Positions 42,819 to 55,230 of a DNA stretch of 64,000 nucleotides are shown here, piece after piece. Origin of the DNA: Parastagonospora avenae f. sp. tritici 18332-5 (lineage: Eukaryota; Ascomycota; Dothideomycetes; Pleosporales; Phaeosphaeriaceae). Made by a program: the position numbers and the translations under genes. Below the pieces are notes generated by a model. It made no database searches. It was not told the origin of the DNA and saw only the letters and a program-made list of their open reading frames with translations. The first letter of the stretch is position 1, and each line of letters begins with the position of its first letter. The stretch spans positions 1,231,152-1,295,151 of the forward strand of contig JAFJTR010000001.1 in assembly GCA_022559985.1 (NCBI GenBank), read 5' to 3'.

Positions 42819-45124
42819 ATGGCTGACCGAGGAGGATACCATGAGGCACAAAGTGAAATCATTAAGAAATATTTTCGAGACGGTGTCGCGGCGAAAGCCC
42901 TTCCTGGGCTGCTATCATGGCATAAGGACTACCAAGCAGCTGATAAATACCTTACATTGGACTCAGACGTTGTCCGAAGCGTTCAATTTGATAATCTGGA
43001 TACGCACAGTATCGACAAATGCATCATCGAAATGGCCAATGGTACCCAGGTCACCGGGAGATTCTGCGCCGACTGTCAGCATCTCTTCGACAACTGGCCA
43101 GACCTCAGCGACCCTGATGTCAAGGACCCTTCTACAGGGCTGGTTTGGTCGGGCTCAGGCGCGGACTGGAAACAAACTGTTGCCCGGAGCCTGCATACGC
43201 TTGTCATGGAAGCCGCGGCACAGAAAGGATGTAGATTCTGTGCCTTTTTGTTGCAGACACTACGAGATGCTGAAGCGCTAGTCACGTTTCGTAGACTGGA
43301 ATTGAGACTTCTTGCTCTAGGTGACGAAGCGACGGCTTCTCTATCAGTGCAAAACTGGGGCACAAACTCTTCCCAACTATTGTGGATCAACTTACCCGGC
43401 AAGGTGTGCGATCACTGCAATAGCGCCATGGCGCAAGTGACAGGCTTCGAATCAGCCGCACTGGAAAGCTCTGGTACGTGTTTTCCATCCGCAGTACTCC
43501 ATTTTCCTCTTGGCTGACTTGAAGAGCTGATACATATGCCCAAAAAAGCGAAGTCCTCAGGATCGCAAAAGATTGGGTGAGCAATTGCGCCAAGAACCAC
43601 AAGGACTGCAACGGCAACCAAAAAGATCAGGCAAAGCTACCTACCAGGCTCATCTCCGTCAATGACGAAGTTCCGCGTCTTGTCCTAACAGCAGGGTGGG
43701 AGGGAAAGGATAGCCCCCAACGATACAGCACACTCAGCCACTGCTGGGGCACTGAGCCCTTTCTTCAGCTAACGGAACAAAACCATGATACGCTCCTGGA
43801 GCATATTTCCTCCTCTCAACTTCCCCAGACCTTTGCGGATGCAATTAAAATCACTCGCGAGCTCGGTCTTTCATACATCTGGATCGATTCCCTGTGTATC
43901 AAACAAGGTGATACTGCCGATTGGGTCCGCGAAGCTGGCTCGATGAGCTCTGTCTACGGTAATTCTTTTGTCAATATTGCTGCATCGTCCTCGTCCTCGG
44001 TACATGGCGGCTGCTTTGTCCGACCGAAGTCCCTTGTGGACGGTATTCGCGCACTAGTCAAAATCCGTTTCACATCTTGCGCCATTGTTCGAGAGTTCCG
44101 GAGTAGGGAGGTCTATGAATTGAACACGAGTAAATCTCACCTTGCGACGCGCGCATGGGCGCTCCAAGAACGCATCCTCCCGCCACGCACAATCCATTTT
44201 GGCCATCGCGGCCTTTTTTGGGAGTGCAAGACCTCAACTGCAAACGAGTTCCTGCCTGATGGCTTCCCGAAGCAGCTCGTCTGGGGCATCACGAACGAGC
44301 GAATCCGTATGGGCTCCTTCGTCTGGTGGTGGAGTGACCTTATAAGGCTATATTCTGCCGCTAACATGACATATCCGAGTGACAAGTTGCCCGCGCTATC
44401 GGGAATCGCGCGTAGGAATCACGATGAGCGCGGCGGAGCCTATGTTGCGGGTATGTGGCTTGATGAAGATATCCTCGCGCAGCTATGTTGGCGATCTATC
44501 GAACCACGCAATCGTCCCGTTCATCGCGCCCCAAGCTGGTCATGGGCGAGTGTGGATGGGCAGGTCGGGTATCGGCCGCGGCAAGAAGGAATCATGGAAA
44601 TAACGTATGCGCGAGTGCTGGATGCGAAGATAGACTTGCTTGGTACCGATCCATTTGGTCAAGTTCGTGGAGGTGAACTGAGGCTAGCGTGTCAAGGCCT
44701 TCTTGAGGCAACATGCATTGATGCGACAACATTGGCCATGGGTGATGAGACATATTTGTTTTGGCCGGATTACATCATCGAGCAAACAAGAAGCGTCAAG
44801 GGAGAGAAGGTATGTCTATTGCCACTTCTTGCCGGGCGCACAGGAACGAGTGTATACCATAACGGCGAAGACAACGACCCGACAGACGAGATCAGAGTAG
44901 ATGGTCTCGTCTTAAAAAAGGATGTGATGGACAGCAAGGTCTCCTTCAGCCGCATCGGTATGTTCCGATACTTTAAGGATCAGGCGCGTGATGACGATGA
45001 AGGGAAAGAAGAAAAGTTCGAGCTGTTTGTAGCAGAGTTCGAAAGAAAAGCATCGAGAGTAGCAGTAAGTCTTAGTCTGCAGACATTCGAGAAGACAGAT
45101 CTATTTGTCATCTTTTTAGTCTAG
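42819..45124 (+). CDS. HET-domain protein
   Basis: Two exons, 42819-43473 and 43527-45124 (53-bp intron), give 750 aa. HET proteins act in non-self recognition and can trigger cell death after fusion of unlike hyphae. The HET domain begins near residue 270 with YSTLSHCWGTEPFLQLTEQN. It continues with LGLSYIWIDSLCIKQGDTAD and MSSVYGNSFVNIAASSSSSV, then ATRAWALQERILPPRTIHFG and LFWECKTSTANE. The region ahead of it (CADCQHLFDNW, then KGCRFCAFLLQ) is the usual cysteine-containing N-terminal stretch. Later come YPSDKLPALSGIA and APSWSWASVDGQV, typical C-terminal landmarks. All are in frame, so this copy seems functional, unlike the HET gene at 32.4 kb. The acceptor at 43526 was chosen because it alone keeps the frame. 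Confidence 0.9.
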
Positions 45125-46482
45125 CTGCAGTTAACAATATACCGCACGAGGGCCAGCGCACGATACTGAATTGTGGACAATGTGCATGTGCAGACGGCTG
45201 GGTCGATCTTTGAGGACGATCCGTGCAACACGAGCGTTGCACGCCGCTAACACATCAGATCGTCTTTCAACAGGATCATCGACCTCTTACGGTGTCCGAA
45301 ATAGCTACATCGGTTCTGTTGTGTCAGCAGCATTAACAGGCAGACACAAGAATGTCTGCATAAGAGGCCGCTCGAGCGTTGATCCAGGCGTGCAAACGAG
45401 GCGCATTCGCAGATGTTCAGTCAGGTCAACGCGACGCGTGTACTGGCAATGTCCAACATTGATAAATCCACTTCGCCGATGATCATGGCAATCGATGCGG
45501 CTGCCTACATCTGCTAGATGAAGATCTTCGGCATCCATCATTCCCAGGGCTTGGGGCGAATAAGGCGCGCACAGCCCGGTACAGGAAGGGTGGGCGCAGC
45601 GACGCTTCACGAATTCGTCGCTAGACCTGCGCGCGGCGATACCCGTTACGCCTGATGGGTAGCGTGCACGTGTTGATCGCAAAGTCATCGAGATGATATC
45701 GCGGTCGATGGCGTGGTGTAGCTAAGGCCCACACGGCAGCGGAAGCTTGAGGAGGCTTCCTCCCGCTAGCCGCATCGCTATGTACATTAAAGCAGCGGCA
45801 AGCGAAGTCAGGCCGATCCTAAAAGCAGCATCATCTCCCGAGATCGTGTCTGCGTAAAGTCGGGACATAAGCGAATGCAATTGGTTGCCTAAGTAGTACT
45901 CGACTTGTCTTGTCTTCGCATCGTTTTACGTGAGTTATTGTTCATAATTTCCATTCATTTTCACGATGAAGAGCACCACCAAAGTCGATTCATGAAGTTT
46001 GACCATTTCAATCTTTTCGCTCAATCTTCATCTCTTTTCAGACCTGTTCTAAATTGCTGCATGCTAAGAGATACTAGCCGCGCACGGCCGATTGGATGCA
46101 TCTAATTATGGCCTGGTAGTCAGTACATGCATGTTTCAAGGCGTGCCTTTCGGGGTTCCTTTGTTACATATTCTTCCAGTCCATGGAGTCTGTGCTCGCC
46201 CATACTGCTGAGCGACTGGCATGCACTACTAATCCTACAACTCTCCGCCCCTAAGCTCACACTATGTGATGTCATGTCTCGGGTAAGAATTAGTGCACAA
46301 GCATTGTTGACGTCTGTGGCTAAGACTTTCGTGTATAGACGTGATATATCTCTTAGCACACTCTCTTCAGCTTCGAAAACCAGAACGTTATATGATCATT
46401 TGAGAGGCTTAACAACTCCATCTCACCAGCATAATCAGGTTAATCCAGAGAGCTCATCGATGTTTCTTTGATCGACTCCTCC
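45125..46482. other. Intergenic region
   Basis: About 1.36 kb with no supported gene. A 127-codon antisense frame (45305-45688) has no domain. It probably includes a long 5' leader of the bZIP gene. Confidence 0.3.
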
Positions 46483-47890
46483 ATGCCGCGCGGTTTTCAG
46501 AAGACGCAACAATCACGCCCAAAGAAAAAGTATCAAAGATCACAAAGCCCTACTGCCAAAGAGAAGAGGAAGATTCAGAATCGTATCGCTCAGCAAAACC
46601 ACCGTAAGTTGCTCATGCAAATCCTCTATCGTGGTTGCTAATTTTCCACTAGGCCGCCGGATGAAAGAACAGTCAAACAATTCTTCGGACGGACAGACCA
46701 ACGATCAAAGCTCTGTATCAGATCTACCCATGGCCTCTACAGCGTCAATAGATGGGTTATCGAGCTCCATGGAGGCGACGCCTATCAATGCTCCTTCCCA
46801 TCCATTGCCAGTCACATCACTCGACCCAATGCTGGACAACTTGTCTGCATCGGTTGCTTTCCAGCCCGATCCGAATCTTTTCATGTTCTCATCTCCCGAA
46901 AGTTGTACTTGCAATCCCATGACTGGGCCATGCCCATACCACCTGGACGAGATGCAGTTCAAGATGATGATGGATGCAGTGAGTAACCCTGCTCCACACG
47001 TCTTCTCTGCGAAGGCGCCGCCGATCATCGATCCAGCTCTTTCTGCGGTTACGATCGACCAAAATAGCAACTCAACCTTCATGCTTGATACGGCGTCTTT
47101 ACCTCCGTCACCGCATCTACAACACAGACGAAGTGGTTCATCATCGGCAACATCCATGCCTTCCACGCAGAGTCATAGGGTCGAAAAGCGTACGTCACAT
47201 CGGAGTCGGAGCAGCACTAGCTCATCCAAAACATCGAGTCGGCCATCACTAAGCTCTTCTGCCGACCGTCCAAACTCAACCTCGCCTGCATACGGTCTAT
47301 CATCTTCCCGATCATCTCCCATGGTACTCGACGAGCCAGTATTTCACAACACGGCCCGCTTCACCAAGATTCTGGCCGCATGTCGCGAAGCCGACTTTGC
47401 CGATTTCGACAGCATGGCATCAACATACTACACTTGCACACTCGAGAAATCGAGCGTTCCCGAGATGGCTCAGCGCGCCTCTCGATCCCGGCGTCTTCCG
47501 CGCGTCATGCAAAATCTGCACGCAAACAGCAAAACGTGGCCGCGGTACGAGTCTCGGGGTATTCACGAGGCCGCCACCGAGCATGCAAAATCAGTCTACG
47601 AGGAGGAGTTGCAGGAAGTCACCCGAGGCCTTGATCAAAGAATGCAAGCGGACAATTTGTCGGCTCTGCACGAGCTCAGGAGAAATCCTGGGGGATCGGA
47701 AAAGGATCGAGCGATGGCGCAGCTGACGACACTGCCTGAGGATGTTGAGATGGTGGTGCAAGACAAGGCACCCAGGCTTTGGTCGTTGCTGACGGAGCTT
47801 GCTGGGCCCGAGAGCCTGTATTGTGACAAGGTCAGCCATGCTGTTGTGGCATTGTTGATCAACGGACGACAGAGTCAATGGAGTAGTTAG
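46483..47890 (+). CDS. bZIP transcription factor (fungal type)
   Basis: Two exons, 46483-46603 and 46653-47890 (49-bp intron), give 452 aa. The basic region KEKRKIQNRIAQQNHRRRMK spans the intron at residues about 29-48, with the N-x-x-A-x-x-x-x-R signature. A regular leucine zipper does not follow clearly; the next part is Ser/Asn-rich (SSDGQTNDQSS), so dimerisation may differ. A cysteine-containing box SPESCTCNPMTGPCPYH and a Ser/Arg-rich linker (RTSHRSRSSTSSSKTSSRPS) lie in the middle. The C-terminal helical domain begins near FTKILAACREADFADFDSMA. Several fungal regulators have this layout of short basic region, C-x-C-box and helical tail. Targets unknown. Confidence 0.78.
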
Positions 47891-48876
47891 GCGCATTTTT
47901 TGTTGTAGTTCAACTCGGTGTAAATTATCTTAGATCAATATATGCAACACAAAGGTTGGGCATTGCTATGTGCAAGGTGCAGTGATAATTGGTAATGAAC
48001 ATCGACTGAACAGGATGGATGCGCCATCTGACAGGCTGGCTGGAACATTGTGAAGGCCGGGTATTGACTCAGATCCATACCATAAGGCTTCTAATTAGAT
48101 ACGACTGCGTTCTGTGCGATCCAAGCATCGAAGTTTTGCGTTCTCCACTCGATCATCGCTATTCCGCTATATTTGCTTACATTTGTGGGTAAGACATCGC
48201 GCATCAGGTAACGTTATAGTGAACACGAACTTACCGAGCCTCGACAGGGGGCAGCGAATGGAAGCATGCACGCGATGCGGCGGCTAGATCCTAGTTATTT
48301 GGTGTAAGTATTTCAGCCTTGCGCGCTGTGTCTCAAAATCGAAGATGGTGCTGTCAAGCTGCTGAACTTCATGTTCCTTTCGTCACGTACTGGCAATGGT
48401 GGAAAGTAGCGAGCGTAACCAGGCTGGTGTACAATATAGCATATACTCAATAAAGGTAGGTCAAGTTTCGCCAGAGCGCGCACGAATTATTGCAGAACAT
48501 GGTGTTGCCAGTCTCACACTTAGCTCAGTCTTGCCATTTGTACGCTCAGCTCAGCGGCTCAGCCCAGAGTTTTAGGCGCGCCACGGCCCCGTTTGGAAGG
48601 GATTTACAAGAATGTCAGCCAATGTTGGGTCCTTCCCAACTTTGTGAAACAACACAATCCGCCGCACAGGCGGCGCAGGCGGCGCAGTCATCCAGTGATG
48701 ACGACGTTTGGCTTGCACGTCTTCTCTTTGTACCTTTACCTGCACCCGATACAGAACTGGATACGGCTTAGACTTGCTTTCCGCATACGGATACTCGGAC
48801 TCGATTTTCAGCTACTTCGTTCTTTCACTCACAGTCGGATACACTCAATTCTTTCTTGCACCTTACAGAGCTCACC
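47891..48876. other. Intergenic region with an inverted-repeat element
   Basis: Contains the putative element at 47973-48504. Between it and 48876 lies the promoter of the membrane-protein gene. A short run of ggcgca units occurs near 48670. Confidence 0.35.
47973..48504. mobile_element. Putative inverted-repeat element related to B1
   Basis: The left end CAAGGTGCAGTGATAATTGG resembles the left end of B1. The right end, reverse-complemented, reads CACCATGTTCTGCAATAATT then CGTGCGCGC, matching the end near 42687. The interior (532 bp) has no coding signal. Pairing of the two ends is weaker than in A1, A2 and B1, so they may belong to separate fragments. Confidence 0.35.
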
Positions 48877-49714
48877 ATGGGTAGCGGCGACGGCCAGATC
48901 CACTACCGCGACGGCATCGCCATTGTTCAAGTGGTGCTCTTCGCCATCTCCTTCTTCGTCGCATACTACTTTCGTTGGACACGTCGAATATGCTGGTTCA
49001 CTCTCGGCGGGTTTTCACTCATACGATGCGTGGGCGCTGGATGCATGCTCGGCACCGTAAACCGCGACTCTAGCGGATTATGGGCTGGAGTATTTGTATG
49101 CGAGAGCCTGGGAGTTCTGCTCTTGATCTTTGCATTGTTCGAAATGCTCGGCAAAATGTAAGTAAATTGCGCAACCGCAACATTTGCATGTTTGAGCGCG
49201 AAAAGCTGATAGTACGACAAGAGGCAAAAAGGCGCATGTCATCCATGGAAGGATCTTCTGGATTCCGCAGCTATTGACATGGATCGATATAGGCATTTCT
49301 ATCGGTGGATTTGTCACTGTCACGAAGAAACAGCACAATAAACTCTTACCTACGCCGTGGTCTCGCGCCGGCATTGCTGTTCTCTTTTTGATCTACCTCT
49401 ACACGCTAGGCGTATGGGTATACTTTTGGACGCAGCGACGCCGATACGAAGCAGAAGACTATACGCTAGCTATTTGCGTAGGGGTTGGGCTGCCTTTTCT
49501 CTTCGTCCGCGTCCTCTACAGTCTGATCTTCGTCATCACTGCAGACATGATTTGGAATGCTGTGAAGGGCAGCTCGACAGCCTATTTGCTGATGACGATG
49601 CTCCCGGAGGTGGCATTCGTGGCAGTCTGCTGCTTTGCAGTCTTGAAAACCCCACCGGAAGATGTGAAAGAAGGGAATACAAAGTATCAGCTGCAGGGTG
49701 AGGGAAAAGATTAG
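48877..49714 (+). CDS. Multi-spanning membrane protein, fungal DUF7702-like
   Basis: Two exons, 48877-49157 and 49222-49714 (64-bp intron), give 257 aa. About seven hydrophobic segments can be counted: AIVQVVLFAISFFVAYYF, the region around WFTLGGFSLIRCVGAGCML, GVFVCESLGVLLLIFALFEML, LLTWIDIGISIGGFVTVT, AGIAVLFLIYLYTLGVWVYF, CVGVGLPFLFVRVLYSLIFV and LLMTMLPEVAFVAVCCFAVL. This matches the pattern of a fungal seven-helix family of unknown role, with RxxRxxGxxC-like residues after helix 2. The exon join gives LGKIGKKAHVIHG. The short C-terminal tail is polar. Confidence 0.72.
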
Positions 49715-50288
49715 CCTAGGATGCAGCATTGAATAGCACTTCCGTGTCGAAGCGGACTATACCTGTGCATCGCCCCATGCGTGAGGGACCGTGTGGATGT
49801 GAAACGAAAACGGAAATGGAAACGGAAACGACTGCAATGACGGCATCAAATTGTAACCAAGTCAGCTTTTCCCATGTAGATTGGATTCAAAACTGCATGT
49901 GCCTAGTTACTGTACATTCGCAATCGGCATCCGTGGCTGACCAACCTTGCAAGTGGTACATAATGCATACGCGTGTCAGCCACCAGACACTAGTCAGCCA
50001 CTGTATCGCACACGGATGCTTCTGCAATGTAGAGATGCGCAAAGGGGCTATCATCAGCCATTTCACCGTGCCTTGTGCCAAGAATAGTCAATGACGTAGG
50101 TTGCCGCCCCATGAAGTGCACTTGTAGTCCGTGCGAAATATTGCCTACATACATCATGTTAAGGAAAGATATGAGCCTGAAATCCCAGTGGCTAGTGCTT
50201 TGACAAGTCCACGTTGTAAATGACCATTATCACGTAGCCTTTTATCAACACTTCCCTTTTTATTTACACGCCGATCATCATCTTTAGA
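49715..50288. other. Intergenic region
   Basis: 575 bp between genes on the same strand. No repeat recognised apart from a short ggaaac/gaaaacg run at about 49802-49830. Confidence 0.3.
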
Positions 50289-51508
50289 ATGGCGCTCTCA
50301 ATTCCGGATCTCCCGAAAATCCAGCGCGCTGTCGTTGCCAACGATGAGCTCGACTTTTCCATCCGAGACGATTTTCCAATGCCACCCATTGCAGACGACT
50401 GCGTAATCATCAAAACAGAATATGTTGGATTGAATCCTGTGGATACTAAAATGGTTGGGCCATTCGTAGGAGCTGGTGCCAACTATGGTGTACGTTGAGA
50501 AGGCCTTCTTCAATATTCCTCCCGTCTAACTTATGCCTTTAGATTGACTGTTCCGGCACTGTTGTTGCGATGGGAAAATACATTGCTGCTGAAGGCCGCA
50601 TCAAACTGGGAGATCGAGTATGTGGAGCATGCGATGGTATGGAGGCTCTCCGACCACAGTCCGGCGCGTTCGCAGAATATGCTTCCGTCGACGGCATCAT
50701 GGCGTTGAAAATGCCCGATAGCATGAGCTTTGAGGTGGGCGCCTGTATGCCGTTGCGCATCGCTACATCCGTCATGGCTATTTTCCACTCCCTCCAGCTA
50801 CCTATGGAATTATTGAAGAAGCCCGCTGAACAGCCTTTTCCAATCCTGGTGTACGGCGGAGCGACTTCAACGGGCACATGCGCGATTCAGATACTGAAGC
50901 GCATGGGTGCGCGAGTTATCACCACCTGCTCGCCTCATAGTAACGACCTGGTCCGATCGTACGGCGCCGATGAGGTCTTCGATTACCATGATACTACTTG
51001 CGGAGCAGATATCAGGGCGTTAACTAACAATGCTCTGGACTATGCAATCGATTGTATTACGGAGGAGGGTACTATGAAAATATGCTATCAAGCTCTCGGT
51101 CGTTGCGGTGGAAAGTGTACGTGTTTTTGGATGCCAAAATTGGATAGCAGCCACTGACGACACACAGATGTTGGTCTTGAGCCCTACCCCGAACAATCTG
51201 CCACGCGTCACGCTGTCAGCCCTGACTGGGTGCTCGCTACACATCTTCGAGGTCTGCCAATTAGCTGGCCAGAACCCTTTGGGACGCCCGGTAAGGACGA
51301 GTGTGCGGACTTTAAACGCGCCGTCTGGCCTTACATGAACCCAATCTTCGAGTCTGATGAGCTGAAGTCGCACCCTATTCGTATAGAGCCGGATGGATTT
51401 GAGGGATTGCTTGATGGCGTTGCACTCTTACGAAAGGGTAAAGTGAGGGGAGAGAAATTGATCTATCGCACGGCAGATCGCAGGCAGGAAGTTTCGGCTG
51501 CTAGTTAG
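50289..51508 (+). CDS. Zinc-free alcohol dehydrogenase-like (trans-)enoyl reductase
   Basis: Three exons, 50289-50489, 50543-51116 and 51168-51508, give 371 aa. It belongs to the medium-chain dehydrogenases close to LovC/ToxD, many of which act in trans as enoyl reductases of highly reducing polyketide synthases; single-enzyme roles also occur. Landmarks are NPVDTKMVGPFVGAGANYGI at the N terminus, CSGTVVAMG and LKLGDRV-like IKLGDRVCGACDG. The NADPH loop ILVYGGATSTGTCAIQILKR follows, then YGADEVFDYHDTTCGADIR and the C-terminal GLLDGVALLRKGKVRGEKLI. No zinc-binding cysteines are seen, as in this subfamily. No polyketide synthase lies in the window. The P450/ATP-grasp/ABC block begins 1.3 kb to the right, across a repeat-rich stretch. 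Confidence 0.85.
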
Positions 51509-51882
51509 GGTGACCGGAAAGATTCATTGAGCATTCATTATGTATTACGAGTCCTGTAAATTAGCGGTGATTATTACAAGATATTTTACTTCGTCGGTAT
51601 TATATTCCTAGAGCCTCATCGCGTCGCGCTAATTTCTGTACAAGTCTCGGAGACGTGGCGAAGAGAAAAGATCTGGTCCTACTACATTTTGCCCGGGAAT
51701 TTCGTGTCCACGTCAAGCACTTCAAATGAAGTAAGGTGAGCGGTGATTTGAACGACTGTGTTAAGGGGGTCTCTCACGTTGCAGAACAAGCGAGATTTAG
51801 CAATTTCAGATATTTTATGCTTAGAGTAATATGCTTCGCCTGTCCGTACATAGCAATCCTCATTATCACGTGAGCTGCTGAT

Positions 51883-51904
51883 GCACAGGCCTGCAGGCCT
51901 GTGC
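51883..51904. repeat. 22-bp perfect palindrome
   Basis: The half-arm GCACAGGCCTG is followed at once by its reverse complement. Seven bases further out, GCTGCTG on the left partly mirrors CAGCAG on the right. It could form a hairpin or bind a dimeric protein. Confidence 0.8.
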
Positions 51905-52345
51905 GCAGCAGAATTGTATATGAACGCGTTCGTACGATAGATAGAACATCATCAATCTGCAACACTATACACTCTGTCAGCCTGGCACCTCAGTTCACAC
52001 GGTACACTGTGAACTGTATCTCACGTGACTCTGTTAGTCACTTGATTACTCATCTAGTTGTGTATATAATCGCTCTCTCTCGCTCTCTCAATACAACAAC
52101 CTTCTTCCTCCTTCATATCTACACTGTGCTCCCACATCCAACACACTCGTAACTTGATCAACCCCACCGTACAATATTGTACACCCACTTACTGCAACTA
52201 TCGCGCTGCAGACGAAGTGCTACTAACATCGCCCTTTGTCGCGGTTCTGGAGTACTTCCTTTTCCTTGTACCACGTAGCAACAGTTTCATGTCTCCACTG
52301 CTGTACCACACAGTCCCCAACCTCTCTGTTTACTGCGCAGAACAC

Positions 52346-52445
52346 ACAATCTCTGATTTACTATATATATTGCTCATAGCTACATACAATAACAACTCAG
52401 TTCAATCCTCAATTCCCTGCGCACTGCTTGCACTCACTGCGACAC
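52346..52445 (+). repeat. Dispersed repeat D, copy 1
   Basis: These 100 bases match, inverted, the last 100 bases of the window (63901-64000) with only two differences. The match ends abruptly at gacac (52441-52445); copy 2 may extend beyond the window. Near-identity implies recent copying. Confidence 0.85.
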
Positions 52446-52849
52446 CCTTCTATAGAAAGATTAACTTAAATCTACATGCAGAAGACCTAAGAAGCTGCCT
52501 AGAGATAGCCGCAGCTTTTTCTAATCTTTTCCTAGTTTATCTTCGACTATTGTCGGCGTTTGTCGCAGTCAAGCTGCACTAGCTATTACTCGCTTCTTCT
52601 GCAAAAGGAGAGGGAGTCAAAGAATTCGTAACGTAACGTAGTCCACAAGCACTAAGAACTTGACTTAGATGCCGAGAACTTCTGAATGATTCTATGAGGT
52701 CCGACACTATATAGAGTGACAAAGTGTTGGGCAGCTACTGACTTTACACACTTGGCGAGAAGCACGGCAATGTACCACAACCATAGCTCAACTAAAATGA
52801 CTACCGCAGAAACTTTCATACACATATGCTATATACATGAAGTAAGCGA

Positions 52850-54587
52850 CTATTCGACTTTTTTCTCCGCCCTTCTCAATGCAACCATGGCGCCGTTACG
52901 GGACTTGGTCACTAATGATATCTGTTCTCTCCAAGCTGGCTCGGGGTCCCGATTTTCCATGGCTGAGAACTTTTGCATAAACCTCACGAGAACATAGCTC
53001 GCCTCGGTGAGTGCAAATTGCTGGCCAAGGCAGATACGCGCCCCACCGTTGAAGGGAATATATCCCCAACCAGGACGAAGAGAAGGGTCATCCCACCGCT
53101 CGGGACGGAACAACTCAGCATCGGGGCCGAATATCTCGGTAGATCGATGCAGACAATATATATGATAGTCTACCTGTTGACCTTTCTCAACCATGACGGG
53201 TAGACGACCGTCGAGGCCGCCGCCACGAGGAAGTACAGTATCTCTTGTGGCAGTGCGGGCATTAAAGGGTACAGGTGGGTACAAGCGGAGACCTATTGCG
53301 CGATGAGTTGGAAGTCTCAATAAACCATTGAATACGGGTTGCTTACATTCGTTGAAAAGGTTGCGTAGCTGCTTCATGTTGCGAAGGCTCTCATAATCTG
53401 GAAGCTGACCCGCAAATGTCTCCTCAACTTCTGCACGCACGCGAGACCATAAATCGGGACGACGTGCAAGAACGAAAAAGGTGTTCGTGAGTAAGGCTGC
53501 GGTTGTATCTCTTCCAGCCATCAACACGTTCAATATCTCGTGTCTTAGTTCCAGTGGATCGCGTGTTGTTCTGGCCATCTCTTCGAGAAAGACGTATGTC
53601 CTTTCGTCTTTTATCTTTGTAACAGGTCGCCTTAGAAACTCCAAAAGTTTTGCGTCTACGGTCGATTGTACCCTCTCACAAGCCTTTTCAAACTCGTCTT
53701 TTGCAGTGCCCTTATAGAGCGAGTACGCTAGACCGAACAGACGCCCCCATCCTCGGTCGATGATATTGCGCCGATGAACTCTGTTTTGGATGAAATCAAA
53801 AGCGTCCATGAAACGCATTGATTCGGAGCCTGGAACATCGAGTTGCGAGTGGAAGGCCATTTCGCTGCCGAGTAATGTCTCCGATGCTGAGTCAAGGGTC
53901 ATGCGGAAGAATAGAGGCATGAGGTCGACTTCGATAAGACCGGAATGCATGTTAGGCTGCGGTAATACCTTGAGTAGGTCCTGCACATGGGATTCGAATT
54001 TTGACAGGTCCGAAATTATCATCCTTGAAAAGTTCGGGCGGATCAATGTCTGAATGCAGTGTTAATCTCATGCAAATTCGCTGCTGTTGCGCATGCGTAC
54101 ATACCCTGGAATGTTTCCATGCAGTACCGTCATTCGAGAAAATTCCTGGCCCAGTTACAGGACCCATCAGAGTTCTCCTTCGTTGCCCCAGCTCAAAATT
54201 GTCGAAGTCAGTAGCTAGCATGGTTTTGATGTTCTCTGGTTCTATAGTGAAGATGATTTGATCAATGCTCATTGTAGAGCTTGAGAAAGTCTTGCCAATC
54301 TTCGTATATCGATCGATCCACATCTCTAGATAGGTGTGCGACTTGATGGCTTTGACTTGCTCGACGAGATTTTGGAATCGCGAGAAATGGGGCATTGTCT
54401 GGCAACCATTTGCTACCTTGAAAGTAATTCGTCGGTGCCATGCTTGTAAGCGCCTAACGCCGTGTACAAAAAGCAGGAGCCCGATGGGAAGAAGTGCATA
54501 GTAACTCGAGAAGAACATTTTTCTGGCTTTGCAAGCCTTGCATAACAAGAAGAGAACCCCGACTATTAATTCTGAAATGCTTTCCAT
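52850..54587 (-). CDS. Cytochrome P450, CYP52-like (alkane/fatty-acid hydroxylase type)
   Basis: Three exons, 54105-54587, 53347-54049 and 52850-53292 (introns 55 and 54 bp), give 542 aa. A membrane anchor lies near the N terminus (YYALLPIGLLLFVHGV); the start may be MFFSS at 54518. The C-helix is WKHSRTLIRPNF across the first junction. The I-helix is LNVLMAGRDTTAALL. The ExxR motif is made by the second splice (NE|CLRLYPPVP). FRPERW and the haem loop FNGGARICLGQQFALTEASY with the Cys ligand follow. This haem loop and the overall order are those of the CYP52 clan (fatty-acid omega-hydroxylases), though the substrate here is unknown. The second intron has a length divisible by three and no stop, so it can be mistaken for coding sequence. 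Confidence 0.92.
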
Positions 54588-55230
54588 TCAAATGATCACG
54601 TTGATGCGCTCGTGCCAAGAACGAAGGCGGTGGTTGTGGCTTACCCTGTGCTGACCTGGCTTATCTGGCTGACACGGTCTGAAACCGCCGTTGAGAAATG
54701 ACACATGCGTCATAGTATGCACATCACAGTTGCGCGTCCTGCAGATACTCTGACCAGATACTGATAGTCGAGATTCGTGGGCGACGAGGTTTTGGAGCGC
54801 GTCTGTGACAGTACCGCCGCCGGCGAATCAAGACCAGAAAGAGAGTACGCTCTGATTCTCGTTCGACCAACATGGCGCAGATGAAATTGGCGGGGCTTTC
54901 AGGTCATGTTAAACTGGCAAGTTGGTAGAGAGTCGTCGTTGTAGAATTCGGCGAAGACATGAGCTCGCGTCGCTGGTGTCCAGCTTGAGTACCGCATTGA
55001 TGACCTTCTTAGGGCACTCGAAGAAATTATTCGATCGAGCTCCCTTTACGGTATCCCAATTGAAGTTGACCTTGGTGGGTTGGGGTGCTGGAAGGCGGAC
55101 AAAGATCGGAATCAGCAGTGCTGTTTACTGCAAATGTACTGTGAAGTACTCTCCAGTATGCAGCAAATTAAGTGAGATGACAACAATAGAGCTTGAAAGC
55201 AGCAGTATATCAATGGCAAATAACTGCATT
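54588..55230. other. Intergenic region between P450 and ATP-grasp genes
   Basis: About 640 bp; contains the P450 promoter. Nothing else recognised. Confidence 0.35.

Larger units (their letters stand above)
51509..52849. other. Repeat-rich region between enoyl reductase and P450
   Basis: No supported gene. It holds a 22-bp perfect palindrome (51883-51904), a CT-rich retroelement-like tract (about 52070-52100) and repeat D1 (52346-52445). The open frame 52154-52582 covers D1 and shares with the window end the translated stretch LLIATYNNNSVQSSIPCALL, which shows that this frame is repeat sequence. Confidence 0.5.

Noticed and set aside
45305..45688. 127-codon antisense frame between the HET and bZIP genes
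   Set aside because: No domain, no signal peptide, odd composition; not distinguishable from chance.
53293..53346. Extra 18 residues in the P450 before the LRLYPPVP stretch
   Set aside because: The segment is an in-frame intron; splicing restores the ExxR motif.
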